NCBI GenBank assembly: GCA_037042915.1 | Contig: CM073203.1 | Location: forward strand, 372,001 to 436,000 | From: Auricularia sp. M13 | Lineage: Eukaryota; Basidiomycota; Agaricomycetes; Auriculariales; Auriculariaceae | Reading direction: 5' to 3' | DNA: 64,000 bases | Part shown: one piece after another, positions 57,249 to 64,000 of the stretch | How the letters are laid out: every line of letters begins with the position of its first letter | How positions within the stretch are numbered: the first letter of the stretch is position 1 | The notes under the pieces: model-generated | What the model was told of the DNA's origin: nothing | What the model saw: the letters and a program-made list of their open reading frames with translations, nothing else | The model's database searches: none | Program-made: the position numbers and the translations under genes

Positions 57249-59380
57249 ATGCCTACCACTCGCACCGTCTATGTCGCGCTGCCGCATACCACTTCGGCTG
57301 GCTCAATCACGCGAAATTTTGCCCATGGAGGGCACATTACAGTCACGTCGTTGGAACCACTACAATACACATACGCCTTTGGCCGTACCACCTTCACAAT
57401 CGTCTGCGCACTCGTTCGTCATTGAGGCTCACTGCACTGCAGCCAAGGCTAATTAGATTGTAGCTAGCCGCGCTGGGCGGCCTCACATTTGGATACGACC
57501 AGGGAGTGATAGCCAACGTACTCGTCATGCCGGATTTCGTTGCGAGGTTCCCTGCCACACCCGCCCAAGTCGGCTGGATGACCGCCATACTCGAGCTGGG
57601 GGCACTCTTCGGCGCATTGTCTGCCAGCGTCGCGGCTGACCGACTTTCGCGGCGGTGGGCTATAGTACTGGCATCTATAATATTCTGCCTTGGCTCTAGC
57701 ATCCAAGCAACAGCTTGGTCATTCGACGCGCTCACGTTCGGGCGCGCGGTGGGCGGCATCGGTATCGGCGCACTCAGCATGCTCGCGCCGCTCTACATCA
57801 CCGAAATATCCGCGCCGGACGTGCGTGGACGGCTGTTGGCGCTTGAGCAACTCGCCATATGCACCGGCGTTGTGCTCGGCTTCTGGGCGGGCTATTTTAC
57901 GCGCTCCCTGGGCGGTTCTCTCGCATGGCGGCTCCCCCTGGCCCTGCAGGTTATCCCCGGCATCGTGCTCGGCGTTGGCGTCCTCGCACTTCCTCCGAGC
58001 CCGCGCTTTCTCGTGCTCTGCTCCGACATTACGGGAGCGCGACAATCGCTCGCCAAGTTACGCAGTCTCGAGCCCAACGACGCCCTTATCGAACTCGAGC
58101 TGCTGGAAATTCAAGTGGACGTCGCCCTTTCCCATGGTGCATCGTGGTCGTCGTTATGGCGTAGGTACAAGAAGAGGACACATGTAGGCGCTGGCGTCGG
58201 CTTTTTCCAGCGTGCGTACAACCTGTCAGCGATCTGCGCGTCGCGTCTGAACATGTGGATGTAGAATGGACGGGGATCAACGCGCTGCTCTACTACGGAC
58301 CGACCCTGATGGCTAAACTGGGCTTCGAGGCGACCCTCGTTGGCGCTGGTGGCATTGGCATCGTGCAGGTCCTAGCTGTGGCCCCCGCGCTGGCGCTCAT
58401 CGACTTGATCGGTGCGTAATCTGATCAACTGTGCGGCACACAGCTCAAACCGGCGCTCACAGGTCGGCGCCCCCTGCTAATTTGCGAGTGGGCGCACACA
58501 ACCGATTCAGTTTAGTCATGCTGACGCACATGTGTACAGACGGCGCCGCTGCTATGGCGGTTATGCACTGCGGTGTAGCGGCTCTCGTGAGTGCATAACC
58601 GATGTTTGCGGCAATACGCCGTTGTTGACGCGGAGCGCAGACTTGGAACTATGCCGCGCATTGGGACGCGCATCCAGCCGCGGGCATGGGAGCCGTAGCG
58701 TGCGTCTAAATCCGTGTATCCGTTCTTCGCTAACGACATGCACCGCGCAGGCTGTTGTATCTCTTCACGCTCGCGTACGGTGTCTCGTTCGGTCCAGTCA
58801 CCTGGGTCCTGCCTGCGGAAGTCTTCCCCGCCAGCATTCGCAGTCGTGGTGTAGCGCTGAGCACGGCTAGCACGTGGTTCAATAATTGTGGGATTTTCTT
58901 ATTCCGCGCGTATTCCGGCCTACCTGACCCTGCTTCGTGTAGTCCTCGTCGGTCTGATAACGCCAGTGTTGCTCGAATCCTCTGCAGCGTATGTGCCCCC
59001 TCTCTTCACACCGCGTCTGCTGAATGCGTCTTGCGTAGCGCTACATACGCGCTCTTCTCCATATCCTGCATTATCGGCTCGTTATGGGCGTCGCGCTACG
59101 TGCCCGAAACGCGCGGCCTTGCGCTGGAAGAGGTGGACCGCGCCTTTGGACACGGTGATCACGGCGCTTCCGAGGAATGGAGTGGGGAGGCAGAAGAACG
59201 GCGAAAGGTACGATGCGCCTGCTTATATTTTATCACACCCGTATCGAATGCAGACTCACTATCGGCCAGGTAGAGGAACGGCTAGGGCTGGTGCGGCTGG
59301 TGCATCATCTTGCAGGCGATTCGGACGAGGATGGCGGCATGGGCATCGGCGGCTATCATGATACCTCCTCTGGCATATAA
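57249..59380 (+). CDS. MFS sugar transporter (hexose transporter-like)
   Basis: Proton-coupled sugar uptake across the plasma membrane, 12 helices. Ten exons: 57249-57413, 57464-58211, 58265-58411, 58463-58483, 58540-58586, 58641-58699, 58751-58887, 58943-58988, 59039-59207, 59270-59380; 549 aa. Motifs: LAALGGLTFGYDQGVIANVL, GRAVGGIGIGALSMLAPLYI, PPSPRFLVL (PESPR-like), QWTGINALLYYGPTL, GRRPLL, WVLPAEVFPASIRSRG and VPETRGLALEEVD. The intron after exon 4 uses a GC donor (ATTT|GCGAGT, acceptor TGTACAG); with it TM7-8 reads LLIYGAAAMAVMHCGVAAL, and without it the frame breaks. Exon 4 is 21 nt. The N-terminal exon is the least certain part. Next to a GMC oxidoreductase on the same strand. Confidence 0.88.
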
Positions 59381-60138
59381 CGCCACCATATGGACTTCTT
59401 TTGGTTTAAAGTACTGTACATTATTTTACTATGGGAACTGACTACGCACAAGCTCTTCCAGTCAGAGTCTAATGCAGCAAGGCAACTGTCCCCGCGCATC
59501 CAGGCTTTTCGACAACGTTCACTCCACCCTGCAGACTCTCCCTGCTGTCCGAACTTCGAGGAACGTATCAATCACTCCCGTCGCATCAGTAACGCCGAGA
59601 ACATGCCCAAGTCCAATGAAGAATTTCGGTGCATCTGTGGAACTAAGTAGCAACGACAGTCGACAGATATCCGGGTTTTCTCGAAAGCTCGGGGTGAGTC
59701 GGGATCGCACGTGGTGTGAGGTCGTGCTCGTGGGGACGTCGCGGACGGGTGCGCTTTGCTTTGCAAACGTGCAAGAAGACACATCGTGTGCGGTTCCCTG
59801 ATTCGGCACGACCATTGTCTTGGCATTGCGTATGGTGTCCGAGGTTCGTGTGCTACGAACTGCCGCAATAATAGCGAGGAAACGCACGGGCCCGGGTACT
59901 TACCCCATGGGGTCCCACGTGGAAGGCGCGACTCGAGACTCCGCCGGCGCGCGTCCATAAACGGACATCACTCGGTTCTTTTCCGCAGAAACGCACTCTT
60001 CGCTGTCGTCCTCATGCGATCTCATGACTCCGGAGTCTAGCGGGTCTGCCAGCACGCGCACGTGGGGAGAAACTGTCTGGAAGTGCTTAAATTCCTCTGG
60101 CTGCAATCTGCGCGGCACGTTTGGATCACTGGCTCGCC
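59381..60138. other. Intergenic, no gene seen
   Basis: Promoter region of the GMC oxidoreductase. A 122-codon minus-strand frame (59519-59887) includes a hydrophobic stretch but no known domain. Confidence 0.45.
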
Positions 60139-62654
60139 ATGGCTCGCATAGTTGGTACCTTCGCCCAGCTGCTTGCGCTTTCGGCCGTCGTGTTTGGGTA
60201 TGCGAACGTGCTGTCGGACCTCCGGTCGCGCGAGATCACGGCACGACAGGCGAGGTCGTCGTACGACTACATCGTCGTCGGCGGTGGACAGTGAGCTCTT
60301 TTTACAGCTATGAAGTACGAAATAAGCTAACACTGACGTCTTCCAGGGCAGGTGTTGTCATTGCAAGCCGTTTGTCCGAGGACCCGTCCAAGAACGTCTT
60401 GGTCGTCGAGTATGGTTACTTCGACACCAACCCCGCCCAACTCGAGCCGTCGTCCGCAACGATGTATGCCCAGCGCAACCTGTACAACCTCACCGCTGTC
60501 GTACAGCCTGGCCTGAACAACGCGCAAAACTCGACTGTGTACGCCGCGGCCGTCGTTGGCGGTGGTTCGACCATCAACGGCATGATGCTTGACCGTGCTG
60601 CCCCCGAGGATTATGACAACTGGGCCAAGTTGAACAACTCGGGCTGGTCATTTTCTGACTTGCTGCCGTACTTCAAGAAGGTGCGTCGGTCCTGCATCCC
60701 ACAGGGTCCAGCCAAATTTGACAGTTCTGTATAGGCAATGCAGCTCACGCCTCCGCGCTCAGACGTCGCCCAGGATTTCAATATCACGTATGACCTTTCT
60801 GCGTATGGGACGAACAGCCCCATCCAATTGAGCTACCCGACGTACCAGTATCCTGGCACGAGTACGCCTTTGTACACGATTTTGGCGGACCTCAGCTGAC
60901 GTGCTCGTCAGAGATCCAATACCAGGGTATGGTCCAAGCTGGCGTCGCTCCGCAGCGCGAAGGAGGTCTCAATGGTTATGGTCTCTTCTGGTATCCTGGT
61001 GCACTGGACCCGGTGAACGTCAAGCGTTCGTATGCTGTCAACGGCTACTATCAACCTGTGTCTTCTCGCGCCAATCTCGAGATTCTGACCGGATACCGTG
61101 TTAACGAGGTGCAATTTGATTCGGGCAAGAGGGCCACCGGTGTCAGCATCCAGCAGCGCGGCACGCCCGACGGTCAAAACGTCAAGGTCATCAGCGCCAA
61201 CTCGGAGATCGTCCTCACTGCTGGGTACCTGCACACGCCGCAAATATTGCAGCGCAGCGGAGTCGGCCCGGCAGCGCTCCTCCAGCGCGCCAACATCCCC
61301 GTCGTAGTTGACCTGCCCGGTGTCGGTTCGAACTTCCAAGACCATGCGTCTGCGTCCGCGAGCTTTAGATGTAGGCTGCTTCACATCATAGCTCGGACCT
61401 GTTTCTGATATTCCTCAGTCTCGACGGACGTATCTCCCAACCCAACGTCGTTGTATACCAACACAACCTTCCAGCAATGGGCTGACCAGCTGTGGCAGAC
61501 GAACAGGACTGGTGGGTTATTTCTGCGCGCGATGCAGATAGCGTTGCTCATAGCGCTCGGCAGGTCCTCGATCCATGGGTGTTGGCAACGTCGGCGCTTG
61601 GATTCCGTTGTCGGTATTGACCTCGGACTACCAGAGCATCCTCAGCCAGATCCAGGCGCAGAGCCCAGCTCAGTACCTTCCCAGCGCATATACATCCACT
61701 CTTGTGGCAGGATTCCAAGCCCAGCGCGACTTGCTTGTCGCTTCCTACGGCAGCCTTACCGCTGGCGTCATTGAGCTGCCTTTCTCCGGCTCTGGTAGCT
61801 CCTCACTCTCTCTCGAGCACCCGCTGTCGCGCGGCATAATCCAACTGAATCCCTCGAATAAGTACGCCGAGCCGGTCGTCGACTATAACACCTTCGTCAA
61901 TCCTGTCGACGCGCTCATCGTGGCCAAGAGCTTCCAGTTCGTGCGCAAGTGGATGAACACGACGGCCATGCGGCAGCTGTCGCCCGTCGAGCAGGCGCCA
62001 GGCACCTCGCTCACGACCGACGCGCAGCTCATCAACGCTGCGCGGACAGGCACGCGCGCAAGCACGGCTCACGGCTGCTGCACGGCGCCAATGCAGCCGC
62101 AGTCGCTCGGCGGCGTCGTCGGCCCCGACCTTCTCGTCTACGGCGTTTCCGGCCTCTCCGTCGGCGACATCTCCATCATCCCGCTCATCCCCGCCGCGCA
62201 CACCTGCGCAACCGTCTACGCCATTGCTGAGAAAGTATACCAATATCATCCTAAATTTCTTTGGTTAGCATCATGCTGACTGTCTCGTGCAGGCCGCAGA
62301 CCTTATCAAGGCACGCGCTGGCTCCAACCCGCCTGGGTCGTCGACGACGACCGCCAGCTCGAGCACCTCGAGCAGCACTTCCAGCGCGACGCGTACGACG
62401 ACCACCAGCACCACATCGACCACCACGAGCACAGCTCCTCAGCCCACTCAGACTAAGTATGGGCAATGTGGAGGCATCGGCTACACGTGAGCTGGGAATT
62501 ATTTAATTCAAGGAGCTGCGCGTTGACAGATACCTGCAGCGGCCCGACGCTCTGCCAGAGTGGAACGACCTGCGTTAAACAAAATGACTACGTACGTCAG
62601 CGCGCTCACAGTTGTTATTCTCTGACAAGGCTGCAGTACTCGCAATGTCTATAA
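60139..62654 (+). CDS. Secreted GMC oxidoreductase with C-terminal CBM1
   Basis: FAD-dependent alcohol or sugar oxidase/dehydrogenase (AA3-like) tethered to a cellulose-binding module. Nine exons: 60139-60290, 60347-60680, 60735-60861, 60912-61370, 61419-61511, 61564-62234, 62293-62486, 62540-62591, 62637-62654; 699 aa. Signal peptide MARIVGTFAQLLALSAVVFG; FAD motif YIVVGGGQAGVVIASRL; GGSTINGM; GYLHTPQILQRSGVGP; C-terminal GGVVGPDLLVYGVSGLSVGD with active-site His candidates in STAHGCC and PAAHTCAT. A Ser/Thr linker (STTTASSSTSSSTSSATR) leads to the CBM1: KYGQCGGIGYTGPTLCQSGT, TCVKQNDYYSQCL with all four Cys. No heme domain is present, unlike cellobiose dehydrogenase. Exon 9 carries the last six codons including stop. 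Substrate unknown. Confidence 0.92.
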
Positions 62655-63343
62655 ACGGCCTAAGGAGTGCCTTTCTCCTGAAACTGTGGAGCGGAATTGT
62701 GACTGTGGGTTTCCAGAGACCGCATCTACAGGCATACATACATCATCCTATTTCGTACACGAAATCAAACGCGCATGTTTTACTCCTCACACTTGCGGCG
62801 CGTAGTGCCGCTGCATGCTGTGTGTGCAAGACGATTGGGGTCCCCGCGAGGACGGCGCGTCCTCGTGCCGCGTCGTGAATACCAAGAGCAGGGTTTGGAG
62901 TGCGTCCGCGGGCAGCTGCCAACCGAATCAATTCAGTGCTTCTTGGGAACAGCCCTACACGTAGGCTTTCCAGTGCCGTTTAGACAGCGGAGCGCGATAC
63001 AGTCTCTTGCGCTGCTAATTCGCCGACGAGACTGATTGTTTCGTGGCCAACATGCCTTGCCGTGGCTATTTCCAGGCCGAATACCCGCTCCCCGAAGATG
63101 GCATGGGTGAAGGCAGAACGAATGCTTCCTGGCGGCCATGCAATAAAAATTGAGCTGGCAAGCCCAGGCTACGAACCAAGACTCATGCCGCCCGCATATG
63201 CACCTAAGGCCGGTGTGCAGTTGGATATTAATCCGCTTGAAGCTAACGATTGCAAGTGAAGAGAAGTCGATGTTGAATTCGGGATGGTGACAGAGTGAGA
63301 GCGAAGTGCCAAACCAAAGGCCAAATTTCTCCTCGAACTCCCG
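62655..63343. other. Intergenic, no gene seen
   Basis: Holds the 3' end of the GMC gene and the 3' end of the converging acetyltransferase. No recognised exon. Confidence 0.5.
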
Positions 63344-64000
63344 TCACTGCGTCTGGGGGAGCCTCTTCATGTACCTGAAGACGTAGTGCCCCCATTTTCC
63401 GTTCTCCTGCGAAAGTTCCTCCGGCGGAGGGACGGTCGTAAACTCGTCGAGGTCAAGGTCGAGCTCGCCGGCGACCTCGAAACCATGCTTGGAGAAGAGA
63501 GGGTAGGCAGCCTCGGACGCATGCACCCAGACATACAGCCTGTCCTTGTCGGCGCGCTCTGTGAGATGGCGCACGAGCGCTGAGCCAACGCCGCTGCCAT
63601 GGTGGGCCGGCGCGACGGCGATGGACATGACATACATGACCCGCTTGCCAGGCGGCATGAGGATATCGATCCAGCGCTGCATGTTGGCGCCGGAGTATGC
63701 GCCCAGGTCCTTAGCCTCACGGCCCTCACGCTCCTTCGCGTCGTGGTCAACGGTCTCCTTCGGCTCGCCGCGCAGGGCCTGGCCATAGCAACACCAGCCA
63801 AGCACTTCGCCAGTGCTGTCATCCGCTGCCACAATGCTCACGCCCGGGTCGGCGCGAGCGACCCAACCCGGCAATAGCTCGTGCATCGTCGCCTCGTGGT
63901 CATACCCGTTCGTCACAGCTCTGAGCTGCGAGTTGCGGTCTTTCTTGAACGCGTCGTTCCCGAGGCGCGCCATTGCTGGTACATCTTCCACTGTTGCTGT
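63344..64000 (-). CDS. GNAT-family N-acetyltransferase (5' end beyond window)
   Basis: Uninterrupted frame from the right edge to TGA/TAA at 63344, at least 215 aa. The frame runs past 64000 (TATVEDVPAMARLGNDAF), so the true start is probably outside. The GNAT core is visible: SIVAADDSTGEVLGWCCYGQ (beta strands 2-3), YVMSIAVAPAHHGSGVGSAL with the acetyl-CoA loop (consensus Q/RxxGxG/A, here HHGSGVGSAL), LYVWVHASEAAYPLFSKHGF and the end KWGHYVFRYMKRLP. The substrate cannot be told; fungal members of this type are often assigned only as small-molecule acetyltransferases. A broken fragment of a close relative sits at 41241-41473. No intron in the visible part. Confidence 0.85.
   Translation of the reverse strand, partial: TATVEDVPAMARLGNDAFKKDRNSQLRAVTNGYDHEATMHELLPGWVARADPGVSIVAADDSTGEVLGWCCYGQALRGEPKETVDHDAKEREGREAKDLGAYSGANMQRWIDILMPPGKRVMYVMSIAVAPAHHGSGVGSALVRHLTERADKDRLYVWVHASEAAYPLFSKHGFEVAGELDLDLDEFTTVPPPEELSQENGKWGHYVFRYMKRLPQTQ

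Noticed and set aside
58532-58870. A 112-codon plus-strand frame inside the sugar transporter
   Set aside because: It arises if intron 4 is spliced from the GT at 58488; the product is Arg/Cys-rich and lacks the expected membrane helices.

Overview
The window is a stretch of nuclear DNA from a filamentous basidiomycete (Agaricomycetes-like). Genes are split by many short introns (about 45-75 bp), genes are tightly packed on both strands, and several families typical of mushroom-forming fungi are present: a FunK1-type kinase relic, a membrane-anchored copper radical oxidase, a GMC oxidoreductase with a fungal CBM1, small Cys-rich MC...W proteins, and a Cys-less glutaredoxin-fold protein. Genus cannot be fixed from sequence alone. 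All exon structures below were assembled by hand from reading frames, splice signals and family conservation; no transcript data were available.

Layout. 0.8-4.3 kb: an intron-containing tRNA-Thr and USO1/p115 (ER-Golgi tether). 5.8-10.9 kb: two paralogous small Cys-rich genes flanking a saccharopine-dehydrogenase-like oxidoreductase. 11.6-15.7 kb: an RluA-type pseudouridine synthase and the splicing factor CWC15. 16.7-18.6 kb: a membrane-anchored glutaredoxin-like protein and a decayed aquaporin. 19.2-23.0 kb: a tandem pair of cystathionine gamma-synthase genes, one lacking its C-terminus. 23.3-28.5 kb: YAR1-like ankyrin protein, secreted RNase T2 and a penta-EF-hand protein. 29.0-33.9 kb: a 17-exon BRE4/DUF2421 membrane protein and a small unknown gene. 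35.6-39.0 kb: the cell-wall-integrity MAP kinase (Slt2/Mpk1) and a secreted SMP-30/lactonase-like protein.

39.7-41.8 kb is a decay zone: a FunK1 kinase fragment, a stop-containing acetyltransferase relic and a frameshifted short-chain dehydrogenase relic. 42-46.4 kb: copper radical oxidase and dienelactone hydrolase, divergent from one 240-bp region. 48.2-54.8 kb: a Cdc15/Hof1-type F-BAR SH3 protein, COPI zeta (RET3) and a UbiA prenyltransferase. 56.2-64 kb: an F-box pseudogene, an MFS sugar transporter, a GMC oxidoreductase-CBM1 fusion and, cut by the right edge, the intact GNAT acetyltransferase matching the relic at 41.2 kb.

Functional themes are secretory traffic (USO1, RET3), septation and wall integrity (F-BAR protein, Slt2) and extracellular oxidation and sugar uptake (copper radical oxidase, GMC-CBM1, MFS transporter). 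No plasmid, phage, CRISPR or complete transposon was seen. The main unusual signals are repeated GC-AG introns in five genes, the small Cys-rich paralog pair, the truncated tandem synthase, the relic cluster, and several extreme exon sizes (7 and 11 nt, a start-codon-only exon, a stop-codon-only exon).
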